Source of the DNA: JAZNQN01 sp045656005
Lineage (GTDB): Bacteria > Bacillota > Clostridia > UMGS1883 > UMGS1540
DNA length: 47,080 nucleotides
NCBI GenBank assembly: GCA_045656005.1
Contig: JAZOQG010000050.1
Span: 1 to 47,080, forward strand
Reading direction: 5' to 3'
In this document: positions 15,134-23,659 of the stretch, one piece after another
Layout of the letters: each line of letters opens with the position of its first letter
How positions within the stretch are numbered: position 1 is the stretch's first letter
The notes under the pieces: model-generated
What the model saw: only the letters and a program-made list of their open reading frames with translations
The model's database searches: none
Told to the model about the DNA's origin: nothing
Position numbers and translations under genes: made by a program

Positions 15134-15982
15134 TTAAAACTTTTCAATTATTCTCATAAGAGCATTGTACGCAACAGTAAATGTACCTTCTCCGCCCTTT
15201 GGCAGGTTTTCCATTTTGTCATCAATTTCAAGATTTTTAAGGCCTTCAAAGCTGCCGAGATGCGGTTCAAGACTTAAAAAGCCGGTATAACCGTTTTGAA
15301 ATAGATTTTCAAGAATGTATTCAACATTGCCATCACCCTTTCCGGCAGGCACTACCGTACCGTCTGCTTTTTTGGCATCTTTTATATGCATGTATTCGAT
15401 ATAATTTTTTAATTTTTCAAAAGCCTCAACTGTGTCCTGTCCGCTTTGAACAAAGTTTGCGCTGTCGAATACAGCTTTAAAATTATCACAGTAGAAGTTT
15501 TCCATAAGGTCAGCACACCTTGAGGCGATATCTCCATAGATATCCTTTTCGTTTTCGTGAAGCAAAACGATATTTTCCGTCTTTGCATATTCAATCATTT
15601 TAGAAAGTCTTTCAAAAACGCCTTTTCTCTCCTCTTCGCTCCAAACCTCGCCATCGTGATAAAAGCTGAATATTCTTATAAAATTACAATCAAGCATTTT
15701 CGCTGTACGACACACTCTTTTAAAAAGCTCAAAATGCTCCTGAAAATCATCAGTAAGTTTTATTTTTCCAATGGGAGAGCCAATGGATGATGCCTTGATT
15801 CCTGCACTGTTCATTTTTTCTTTGAGCGACAAAACCTCTTCGTCACAAAGCTCGGAAATATTCTTACCGCCTATAAATCTTGGCTCAAAATATTTTATTC
15901 CAAGTCTATTAAGTGCCTCAAACTGAATATCAATATTTGCATCTATTTCATCGGAAAATCCGCTTATTTTATTGTAAATCAT
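15134..15982 (-). CDS. Sugar phosphate isomerase/epimerase-like TIM barrel
   Basis: A protein of about 282 residues of the xylose-isomerase-like TIM-barrel superfamily. Metal ligands are visible at the ends of strands: E in LLHENEKD, D in AVFDSANF, H in YMHIKDAK and E in LSLEPHLG. Members isomerise or epimerise ketoses and, in glycoside-cleaving systems, act on 3-keto sugars made by Gfo/Idh enzymes. The ATG at 15982 follows AAGGAG; the longer frame to 16033 would overlap the gene before it. The neighbouring Gfo/Idh genes support action on oxidised sugars. The exact substrate is unknown. Confidence 0.85.
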   Translation of the reverse strand: MIYNKISGFSDEIDANIDIQFEALNRLGIKYFEPRFIGGKNISELCDEEVLSLKEKMNSAGIKASSIGSPIGKIKLTDDFQEHFELFKRVCRTAKMLDCNFIRIFSFYHDGEVWSEEERKGVFERLSKMIEYAKTENIVLLHENEKDIYGDIASRCADLMENFYCDNFKAVFDSANFVQSGQDTVEAFEKLKNYIEYMHIKDAKKADGTVVPAGKGDGNVEYILENLFQNGYTGFLSLEPHLGSFEGLKNLEIDDKMENLPKGGEGTFTVAYNALMRIIEKF

Positions 15983-16001
15983 TTCTTTTCTCCTTTTTAT
16001 A

Positions 16002-17864
16002 TTATTCAATAATTTTAAGCTCCATAGGTTCAAGCGTTAAGCACTGCTCATGCCCGTCTTTTAAAATTTTAACGAAAATGGATAAATCGTAATCAGTGTT
16101 GAGAAGGTATATTTTACCTCCTTCGTAAACCGAATACCTGAGCCTGTCGTTCCCGATTACTTTTATTTCGCAGTTTCTTGCACTTGAAGTAATTATTTCT
16201 CTCACCATGGTGTTATAAAGAGGAAAAACTGCGGGATGTCCGGGATAGTTTAGTGTTGTTACAAGTGTTGCAACACCGCTCCCAAGCTTATTTTCGATAA
16301 CTGCCGGAAGCCCTAAAGGAATATTGCAAAAGGCATCGCTAACCTGTGCAGTTTCCACACCAGCCGAAATCTCAAACTTTGCATAATTTACATATCCCGT
16401 GCTGAGTATCGGGTCGCAAAACATGTCTTTCGTTCCCGGATACAAGAGCTTATCATCAGCACTTATATCTTTAAATTTTACTCCGTTATTAGTGCTTATA
16501 ATTTCCCCACTGTATTTACACCCAAAAAGTTTTTCAATCTTTTCGTTTGCTATTAAATCAATTTCACCCTCGCGCATTACAGATTTATTGAGATGTGCCG
16601 CGCACATCATGAGCTTTCCGCCACCCTCAACGTACTTTATTAGCTTATCCATATTTTCCACCGTCATTGAGTTATATCCGAGGAAAATGAGATAGTCGTA
16701 TGAGGATAACTTTTCAGCAGATGCTTCTATCGGAACAATATCGTACATACCATAGGCAGGCAGAGAAGATAAATCCTCATCACCAAAATTTGCAATGTCA
16801 GCCCATGTGCGTTTAGTTCCGATATTTTCAAGAATACGCCACGAATATTCCGCTTCGCCATAGCCCCATTCTCTGCGATAAAACTGGTTCCATACAGAAC
16901 TTCCACCCCAGCCGCACCATGCATCGTGAAGTCCCGAAACAAATGCCACTCGGGCTTTAGGTCCACCTTTGGGGCGCTCATCTTTATCTATAAGCTTTGC
17001 CATATCAACCAAAACTTTTCTGTACTCTTCACAAAGCTCTGTATCGCTTTCATAAACCTCACCAAAGGACTCGATTTTCTCATCTCCGCTTTCGAGGCAA
17101 AAAACGTTACTTCCTGCCATGTATGCATATTTATAGGCAAGCTCAAGGCGTTTTCTTTTTAGTGTATCTAAGTGGCGCATACCACCATACCATTCGTGGG
17201 CCACATAAGTACCCCATATCTTTGCCGCAGAGCTTTTTGCAAGTCCGCGAAGCGAAGAAAGCAATATATCTGGATTTCCACACATAAGCTCTATCATGGG
17301 TATCTCGACTCCCGCCTCAATGTTATATTTATTAAGCGCAGTTGCCTCTACCGCCAAAACACTTGGCATATCAAGTTTTTTGTCAACACTTATGTATTTT
17401 TTTACATCGGCAATGTACCCCTCATGTGCCTCTTTCATGTCCTTGTAATCTGTTTTAATATCGGTAAACTCGGTTATAATCTCACCGTCTTTTGCGTAAT
17501 AGCCCGGAAATTTTGCAGCAAAAGAGCTACCTGTTTCACCTATCATGTCGCCAAGGAAATACTCTCCTGCAATTTCTTTCATTTTTTCAACAGTTTCTTT
17601 CTCAAAATAGCTTTCTTTACCGAATGGTGCATGCTGAACAGTGTAGAAAAAATTAAAATAAATTTTGTTTTCGGCAAGATATTTTGCCCATTTTATAAAA
17701 TACTCCTGCGGTATTCCCGTTCTGCGCTGATTATTACCGGTTCTTATTGTCACGAAATTAAGCCCGCGTTTTATGCAGCGCTCATTAATTTCTTCAATTA
17801 TTTTATCAGGTTCAAAAGAATGTTCGCCTATATGTATGCCGTTTAAAATAATGTCCTTTTCCAT
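16002..17864 (-). CDS. Large TIM-barrel plus Rossmann-domain protein, putative glycoside hydrolase
   Basis: A 620-residue cytosolic protein without signal peptide. Residues 1-290 look like a TIM barrel (WAKYLAENKIYFNFFY, then LGDMIGETGSSF, ending in a VFCLESGDEKIESFG acidic loop). Residues about 300-520 resemble the flavodoxin-like beta-galactosidase trimerisation or amidotransferase-like domain (KARVAFVSG, YDYLIFLGYNSM, KLIKYVEGGGKLMM). The rest is a small beta domain. E116 and E269-type acids are candidate catalytic residues but were not checked by alignment. It is ten bases after the gene upstream and shares that gene's architecture. It is probably a glycosidase on short, imported substrates. 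I do not recognise the family. Confidence 0.65.
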   Translation of the reverse strand: MEKDIILNGIHIGEHSFEPDKIIEEINERCIKRGLNFVTIRTGNNQRRTGIPQEYFIKWAKYLAENKIYFNFFYTVQHAPFGKESYFEKETVEKMKEIAGEYFLGDMIGETGSSFAAKFPGYYAKDGEIITEFTDIKTDYKDMKEAHEGYIADVKKYISVDKKLDMPSVLAVEATALNKYNIEAGVEIPMIELMCGNPDILLSSLRGLAKSSAAKIWGTYVAHEWYGGMRHLDTLKRKRLELAYKYAYMAGSNVFCLESGDEKIESFGEVYESDTELCEEYRKVLVDMAKLIDKDERPKGGPKARVAFVSGLHDAWCGWGGSSVWNQFYRREWGYGEAEYSWRILENIGTKRTWADIANFGDEDLSSLPAYGMYDIVPIEASAEKLSSYDYLIFLGYNSMTVENMDKLIKYVEGGGKLMMCAAHLNKSVMREGEIDLIANEKIEKLFGCKYSGEIISTNNGVKFKDISADDKLLYPGTKDMFCDPILSTGYVNYAKFEISAGVETAQVSDAFCNIPLGLPAVIENKLGSGVATLVTTLNYPGHPAVFPLYNTMVREIITSSARNCEIKVIGNDRLRYSVYEGGKIYLLNTDYDLSIFVKILKDGHEQCLTLEPMELKIIE

Positions 17865-17873
17865 ATACTCCTC

Positions 17874-19754
17874 CTATTTAACTAAAAATGACTTGTATCC
17901 ACATATTTCAGGCAAAGTAATATGTGTTCTCCCTCCGCTTACCTCACTTTCAAGCTTAGCCATTTCGGGTAGTGTAAATACGTTCTCATATTCACCCAAA
18001 ACGCTTATTATAGTTCCTGCCTTAAGAACGGTATGTTCTTCTATAATACCTCTTTCACCACGGTGTTCGGGATGAGTGGCTTTTACGTGAAGTACATTAC
18101 CCTCATCGCATTTCATCAAAGAAACTCGCGCAAAAGACGGCATTTTGTCTGCTTCAATCAGCTTTTGAGGAAGAAGAGTGTCAATAATATTTTTTATAAG
18201 TTCTTTGTGAAAAATTGCACCATAGCCCAGATATGCACTGAAAACATTAAAGCAAACATGGGCTCTGTTCCCTTTAAGTGCAACTGCACTGAAACCTGCC
18301 ATTTTATTTGGCGGATTATAAAAATATGCATGAAGTCCGTCAAACTGACGTTTAAAATATGGCTCGATATATTCCGAGATACTATATTCGCTTTTCATTT
18401 TGATCGAAGGCTCGTACTGACCGTAAACCTCGCCTTCAAAGCAATAATATCCATCGGTATTATTGTCGGAATAAGCTGAAAAATAGTCCCACACACTGCC
18501 ATCTTTATAGCTTTTTCCGCTCGACAAAATTGCTCCGCCATATTCTTCAAGCTTCTTTTGAAGTTTTTCGGTGATTTCGATACAGTCAGGAAGCACCAAA
18601 AGCTTATATTTACTAAAATCCATGTCCTCATTTATAATGTCGTAGCAAATTTTAAGCTCGGAAAGCATTCGTGCCGCCCCCTTATCAGAGCTTGTCATGG
18701 GAATTCTTACAGTTGAGTTTTTAATTTTGTTTCTTAAAATTGCAACATCGCACAGCTGTATAGAACCGTCGTTCCATTTTTCAAGTTCTTTTACTCTTGC
18801 GTAAATTTCACCAATATCGTTATATAAACGTTTGTTTATTCCGTCACGTGGGTGAAGATGGTCACCAACCGAGGGTACGTAGCCATATAAAAGAGCATCA
18901 AAAACATCGTTTTCCAAAGCGGATTTCGTTTTTTTGCCTCCAAAATCACCCCAACTTCCAACAAAAGCACCAGTCATATATACCCTGTCGTTTGTAAACA
19001 TGCGGTGATAAGGTGCAACAGCGGCAATGTAATCGTAACCCCAGTCACCAGGGTCAGTGGGCAAACATTCAAGCTCTGCATGACTTTCCATTTCATATAT
19101 GTCCTCGTATGGAAAGCTGTTAAGATAAAGCCTTTTATCAAGAGGTACAATTTTTCTTATTTCCTTCATTACGCCTCTCACAGTTTCAACCGCAAAATCC
19201 CACACTGCTTTGTCATCGGAAATATCAATTCCCGCTCTGTTCATCTTTTCAATGCATTTCGGGCAGTAGCAACTGCGCGGAATTAAACAGTCGATAAAAA
19301 TCCCGTCAGGCTCAAACTCTAATACTTCCTTAATTTCTTTTAGAAGATGCTCCCTGTACTCCGAATTAAAGCACGGTGTGCGGAAAAAATTCATATTCTC
19401 ATGTGGATTTGTGTAACTGTTACCATCTTTTGAAATTTTCATTATTCCCGGCTTTTCAATCATGAGATTATGATTAAGACCGCCATTTATATAAGCGGTA
19501 ACACCAATATTTCTTTTTTTAAGCGCAGAAACCACATCACCGAGCAAATTGCCCTTCATAAATGGATATGGTGTTCCGATTTTTGTAGGATAGTACGAAA
19601 ACCCCAAATTGCATCTCGCAAAAAAGTTCACATAGTCCACGTTGGCTTTTTCCATTTCCTGCGCAAATTCTTCGGGACTGAAATTTTCACCGAAATCTTC
19701 TATGCCCGGCATTGTGTGAAAATCAAAATGTATTGCTCTTTTCATTTTTTTCAC
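17874..19754 (-). CDS. Putative alpha-amylase-superfamily/beta-galactosidase-like enzyme
   Basis: A 626-residue cytosolic protein. An N-terminal TIM barrel (1-350) begins RAIHFDFHTMPGIED and contains GIFIDCLIPRSCYCPKC, a Cys-rich loop after a barrel Asp that occurs in many uncharacterised glycosidase-like proteins. A Rossmann-like trimerisation domain follows at about 355-460 (CDVAILRN, YKLLVLPDCIEI, LEEYGGAILSSG). The C-terminal beta domain ends near SFLVK. The GTG at 19754 has GGAGG eight bases upstream; an in-frame ATG at 19745 is the alternative but lies 17 bases from that site. Hydrolysis of a sugar linkage is inferred from fold and operon. Confidence 0.65.
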   Translation of the reverse strand: MKKMKRAIHFDFHTMPGIEDFGENFSPEEFAQEMEKANVDYVNFFARCNLGFSYYPTKIGTPYPFMKGNLLGDVVSALKKRNIGVTAYINGGLNHNLMIEKPGIMKISKDGNSYTNPHENMNFFRTPCFNSEYREHLLKEIKEVLEFEPDGIFIDCLIPRSCYCPKCIEKMNRAGIDISDDKAVWDFAVETVRGVMKEIRKIVPLDKRLYLNSFPYEDIYEMESHAELECLPTDPGDWGYDYIAAVAPYHRMFTNDRVYMTGAFVGSWGDFGGKKTKSALENDVFDALLYGYVPSVGDHLHPRDGINKRLYNDIGEIYARVKELEKWNDGSIQLCDVAILRNKIKNSTVRIPMTSSDKGAARMLSELKICYDIINEDMDFSKYKLLVLPDCIEITEKLQKKLEEYGGAILSSGKSYKDGSVWDYFSAYSDNNTDGYYCFEGEVYGQYEPSIKMKSEYSISEYIEPYFKRQFDGLHAYFYNPPNKMAGFSAVALKGNRAHVCFNVFSAYLGYGAIFHKELIKNIIDTLLPQKLIEADKMPSFARVSLMKCDEGNVLHVKATHPEHRGERGIIEEHTVLKAGTIISVLGEYENVFTLPEMAKLESEVSGGRTHITLPEICGYKSFLVK

Positions 19755-19777
19755 GTTAAATCCCTCCTGTTTTGCAA

Positions 19778-22234
19778 TTAGTATGAAAATTTAAAATCGT
19801 CATATTGTATTTTATAAGTTGCATTTACCGAGTCCTCTATAAGCATCATTTTTACTTTGTCTCCCGCTTCAAACACTACATCTCCGCCGCAGGAATATAC
19901 AAATATATCATTGATATAAACTTCGTAATCAGCCTTATCGTCTGCCACCTTTCGCATAACAACCCTTATCTTGTTCCACTCGTCAAGTTTTAAAAGGGCT
20001 ATTTTATTGGAATTTAAAAAGGCTGTGTGGCTAATCAGAAGATATCCGTCATCAACATAATAATCTTTATATTTATCATAAGTACTGTTATTCCATGTTG
20101 AACTTTTCGGCGAAATACCACCACCAAAAAGATTGTTATGAAAAAGATAATCGCCGCTTGAAGATAATAGCTTAAATTTATATTCAATAGCGTATTTATC
20201 CGCATCATCTACATGGTAATACCTGTGAATATTACACTGACCTCCACTCTCTGTTTTGTCAATCTGCAAAACATTGTTTCCATCCTCGTTTTTTATTGAA
20301 ACAAATGAAAGACCGGAAAGGTCAAATTCACCGCCATCCCCTTTGGGATTTATAGCGGGATTTGTCTCTCTGCTATATCCACCATCAAATGTTGACACAT
20401 AAGTTTTTTGTGGTAATTTTTCAAATATTATCGTGTATTCCTTTTGCGGAGCATAAGCATTTACCGGCTTTATAATACACTTATCACCATTTGAAACAAA
20501 ACCATCATTGCTATTTAAAATCATATAGCTACCAGCATTTGAAACTTCGGCAGACACTTCGCTCTCCGCCAGTGCTTCATTGTCACATTCGACATAAATT
20601 ACTGCTTTTTCGGTGTTGATATCGCACTTTCTGCCGCCTGCGATAAATGAAATAAGGTCGGCACTGCCATTTAAATATATGTATTCACTTTCCCCAAACG
20701 GTTTCAAATCCTGCCATAGCATTACTTTTACGAAAGCGTTTTTTCCTGCACCGGATGGCATATTTACATTCTCTGCCAAAATTTCTTCCATTATGCCTCC
20801 CTGCACAGTTTTGGATGTAACCTTAACATCAAGCAGTTTCCCACTGTCATATACACCCACAAACATTCTGATGTTGTTTTCGTACCCACTTGTAGTGCAA
20901 ACTGTGGAAATCGCAGAAAATTTACCGGTCGAGATATCATAAACCTCTTTCCCATTTTGATAAAACTGTGTTTTTCTGTAATCGGTAGCTTTAAGTAAAA
21001 TCTTATTCCAGAAATACTCCGCATCGCCATTGTCTTCAAATACAGGTTCTCCTGCTCCCGCAAGAAGATAAGCAGTTCTTATATAATCTCGTATAACAGC
21101 AAAAGCATTCATATCGCTTTCTGCCTTGCCCGCCTCACACACAGGAAAGTCCATAGAAAGCCCTGTCCCGCCGCTTTTGTACATGGAATAGCCACCATCT
21201 GCCATTTTAAAATTTTCAATTTCTAAAAGGCATGCTTTAAGCATTGCTAAAAGGTTTTGGTCTATTTTATTTTGCTCCTCTGACGAAATACCCTCCTGTG
21301 ACATTTTTGCACATCTTATTAGCTCAAGCCGATTCCAGCTCTCGCAAAGTGATGCGGGCATTTCGTAATTTTCAAAGGCATATAATACACTTTCAAGCGC
21401 CTCGCTAAATTTGGGGTATGCGGTGCCGCCTTTTTGAAACCATGCACAGTTTTTAAGCGCCGCATTTATTCTATTGTTTTTTGCCCATTCCTCTTCTCGT
21501 GCATCACCCCAAAGCCCGTCTGCACTCTGTTTTTCAATAAGGTAGGAAATCATAGCACTTTCCCACCCCCTTGAAACTATATAGCTTCTGTTAGCCGCAA
21601 GGGTACTTCCGTCCTGATACGGGTTTTGAGTAAACGGGTGCTTTACTGAAAGCCAGCTTAAAAACTCTTCTTCTGTTTGAATATCGGTGATGCTTTTTGA
21701 AGCGATGTCACCACTCATAAGCGACATTGTCGCAGGAGAAGCATCGGGCAAGTTAGCCTCACCAAGTGAGCCGCAAATTTCGAGCACCGACTTTGCCGCC
21801 GCCAAATCTCTGCCCTTTTTTAAATCACTTGCCTCAGTATAAAGGCGGTTTTCAGGAGCATAATAGTCGTAAAAAAAGTTGTCATCTCCCTGTCTGTCTT
21901 TTATAAAGGCGGCAAACTTTTTTCGTATAACTTCGGGGATAGATGCAGCCTGTCCTGTTACAATTCCACACCCACGCAGTCCGTCTTTTGCCCAGTTTAT
22001 ACATTCTATTGTGGGCGCATATTTATCGGGATTTTCCTTTGCACTTTTCGAAAAATAAAATCCTCCCGAAACACCATCGTACATATCTGCCACCCAGTCG
22101 AGTGTATCTCTGGTGATAAGTCCTTTGTAAGCGGCAAGAGCATCGCTTATCAACAAAATTTCATCTGCCCTCACCTTGGCAGAAGGTAATATTAAAAAAA
22201 TGATTAGTACAATAGATAAAAGCTTTCTTTTCAA
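19778..22234 (-). CDS. Secreted alpha-toroid protein with C-terminal beta domains
   Basis: An 818-residue exported protein. The signal peptide ends near VRA-DE (about residue 23). Residues 25-420 form a repeat-helical (alpha/alpha) domain with LDWVADMYDGVSGGFYF, LKKGRDLAAA, LWGD, NAALKNCAWF, SWNRLELIRCA and AESDMNAF. Residues 450-590 are a beta module (FVKVMLWQDLKPF), and 615-818 are probably a concanavalin-like sandwich (YVSTFDGGYS...IQYDDFKFSY). The start is TTG at 22234 with GGAGG seven bases upstream. The toroid resembles that of the stalk protein upstream, residue for residue in many blocks. A glycan lyase, hydrolase or binding role is possible; the family is unrecognised. Confidence 0.7.
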   Translation of the reverse strand: MKRKLLSIVLIIFLILPSAKVRADEILLISDALAAYKGLITRDTLDWVADMYDGVSGGFYFSKSAKENPDKYAPTIECINWAKDGLRGCGIVTGQAASIPEVIRKKFAAFIKDRQGDDNFFYDYYAPENRLYTEASDLKKGRDLAAAKSVLEICGSLGEANLPDASPATMSLMSGDIASKSITDIQTEEEFLSWLSVKHPFTQNPYQDGSTLAANRSYIVSRGWESAMISYLIEKQSADGLWGDAREEEWAKNNRINAALKNCAWFQKGGTAYPKFSEALESVLYAFENYEMPASLCESWNRLELIRCAKMSQEGISSEEQNKIDQNLLAMLKACLLEIENFKMADGGYSMYKSGGTGLSMDFPVCEAGKAESDMNAFAVIRDYIRTAYLLAGAGEPVFEDNGDAEYFWNKILLKATDYRKTQFYQNGKEVYDISTGKFSAISTVCTTSGYENNIRMFVGVYDSGKLLDVKVTSKTVQGGIMEEILAENVNMPSGAGKNAFVKVMLWQDLKPFGESEYIYLNGSADLISFIAGGRKCDINTEKAVIYVECDNEALAESEVSAEVSNAGSYMILNSNDGFVSNGDKCIIKPVNAYAPQKEYTIIFEKLPQKTYVSTFDGGYSRETNPAINPKGDGGEFDLSGLSFVSIKNEDGNNVLQIDKTESGGQCNIHRYYHVDDADKYAIEYKFKLLSSSGDYLFHNNLFGGGISPKSSTWNNSTYDKYKDYYVDDGYLLISHTAFLNSNKIALLKLDEWNKIRVVMRKVADDKADYEVYINDIFVYSCGGDVVFEAGDKVKMMLIEDSVNATYKIQYDDFKFSY

Positions 22235-22254
22235 AACTTACCTCCTGAAAACAG

Positions 22255-22277
22255 GGGCAGAGCATTATGCTCTGCCC
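22255..22277 (-). terminator. Intra-operon hairpin
   Basis: GGGCAGAGCAT and ATGCTCTGCCC surround a single T, so a stem of about nine pairs with a short loop forms between two secreted-protein genes. On the minus strand it is followed by CTGTTTTCAGG, a short T-run, and then directly by the ribosome site of the 818-residue protein gene. A partial terminator or processing stem that lowers downstream expression is likely. Confidence 0.6.
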
Positions 22278-22289
22278 ATAATTTAACAA

Positions 22290-23615
22290 TTATCCAACTT
22301 TATGATATGCAAATCTCATATCATCTATATAAAACTGCATATTTCTAATATTTGCTACACTAAACGGATTGTATGTCCATGAGAATGAGTTGTTGTCACT
22401 TGAAAGCCCAAGTGCATGACCTGTATAATCGAGTTCTCCGCAGTATTTCTCAATTCCGTCTTCACCGGTTAAATAAAGCTGATAATTTGCACCAGTTTCG
22501 GTTTTTCTTGACACAATTTTAACGGTGTACCATTTTCCCATTTTAAACTGCGCGAGTGTATTATTGTTAACACCGATATTTGTTCCAAAATCAGCACATA
22601 CATCATATCCTGCTTTCAGCTTTGATGAGTCAGTTGTTATCATAAGGTCAATCTGTCTGTTACAGCAATAAATTCTGGCAAGATTTCTATTAGTCTGTAA
22701 ATCTACAAATTTAATTTTATATGAATCTTCTCTTCTGTCAACAATTTCACCATATGTTTTTCCTCTTTTGTGAAGCGATTGTTCAGATGTCATTGTTCTG
22801 TCTATTTTCCATACATTATTAGTTCCTTCTTGAATTATAGACATGCTCCAACGTGCTCTTTCTTCATCACTAAACCAGTTAGCAAACACGTTGCCAGCAT
22901 CATCGGTTGCCGCATCAATATTAGGCAAAAAATCACCCATACCACTGTCAAATGTAGTGATATAATCACGGTTTACTTTTCCTTCGGTTAAAACTGTAAG
23001 AACTTTTGTTGGAACTGTTTCGTTTGCAGCAGAAACCATGTATGTATCACCTGTTGAAATTTTTCCGCTTTCAGCAACAGTAATTGGAGTTACACTCGCC
23101 GGAGACTGCATGGTTTTTGTAAGTGTTCCCTCTGCAGCATTACCATCTGATGTAGGTACATAAATTATGTTTTTACCTGTATTTACCATACAAGCACTTT
23201 CTCCAAACAAAAGGTTTACATCAAGACTACGGCTTTTATCATTAAGTGTTTGCGCTGTAATTAAAGGCTCATAGTCTTTCCAGAGCATAACTTTAATTTC
23301 GCTGTTTTCGGCATCAGTTACCGAAACTTCTTTTGTTGCATCAACAGTTACACTACCATTTGCAATTGCCACATCACCCTCATAAGAAATATCTTTTAGA
23401 CGTTTTCCTTCATAAACTACTGTGATAAGTGTTGCATCGGTAATTGCTTCGCCATTGTTTTGAAGTGTTAATGATGGTTTAAAATTACCTGCGCCAATTA
23501 CATCAGCTCCAAAATCGGCACTGATAAGCTCAACGCTTGATGCCGCCCCTACCGAAAGCGCCATAAGCATTAACGCCATAACCACCAAACCCATTGTCAT
23601 AAATTTTCTTTTCAT
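22290..23615 (-). CDS. Secreted beta-rich protein, S-layer-cluster type
   Basis: An exported protein of about 441 residues with a signal peptide ending at VGA-A (about residue 24). An N-terminal Ig-like module (PSLTLQNNGEAITDATLI, IKVMLWKDYEPL) is followed by a bacterial-adhesion-like module and a C-terminal sandwich (YITTFDSGMGDF to FYIDDMRFAYHKVG). These modules correspond one to one with the C-terminal half of the 818-residue protein, including VMLW, YVTTFD-like and the DDxxF end. The ATG at 23615 follows AGGGG; the upstream ATG at 23633 is part of that ribosome site. A glycan-binding role is inferred; the enzyme function is unknown. Confidence 0.65.
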   Translation of the reverse strand: MKRKFMTMGLVVMALMLMALSVGAASSVELISADFGADVIGAGNFKPSLTLQNNGEAITDATLITVVYEGKRLKDISYEGDVAIANGSVTVDATKEVSVTDAENSEIKVMLWKDYEPLITAQTLNDKSRSLDVNLLFGESACMVNTGKNIIYVPTSDGNAAEGTLTKTMQSPASVTPITVAESGKISTGDTYMVSAANETVPTKVLTVLTEGKVNRDYITTFDSGMGDFLPNIDAATDDAGNVFANWFSDEERARWSMSIIQEGTNNVWKIDRTMTSEQSLHKRGKTYGEIVDRREDSYKIKFVDLQTNRNLARIYCCNRQIDLMITTDSSKLKAGYDVCADFGTNIGVNNNTLAQFKMGKWYTVKIVSRKTETGANYQLYLTGEDGIEKYCGELDYTGHALGLSSDNNSFSWTYNPFSVANIRNMQFYIDDMRFAYHKVG

Positions 23616-23659
23616 AAATAAATCCCCTTTCATATTTAAAAAATACTAATTTTAGGTTT

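Noticed and set aside
17172..17846. 224-codon plus-strand frame
   Set aside because: It lies fully inside the minus-strand 620-residue gene and has a Cys/Phe/Lys-rich composition typical of an antisense shadow.
16002..17864. Naming the gene as classical beta-galactosidase (GH42)
   Set aside because: The Rossmann domain agrees, but the barrel does not show the GH42 catalytic sequence context.
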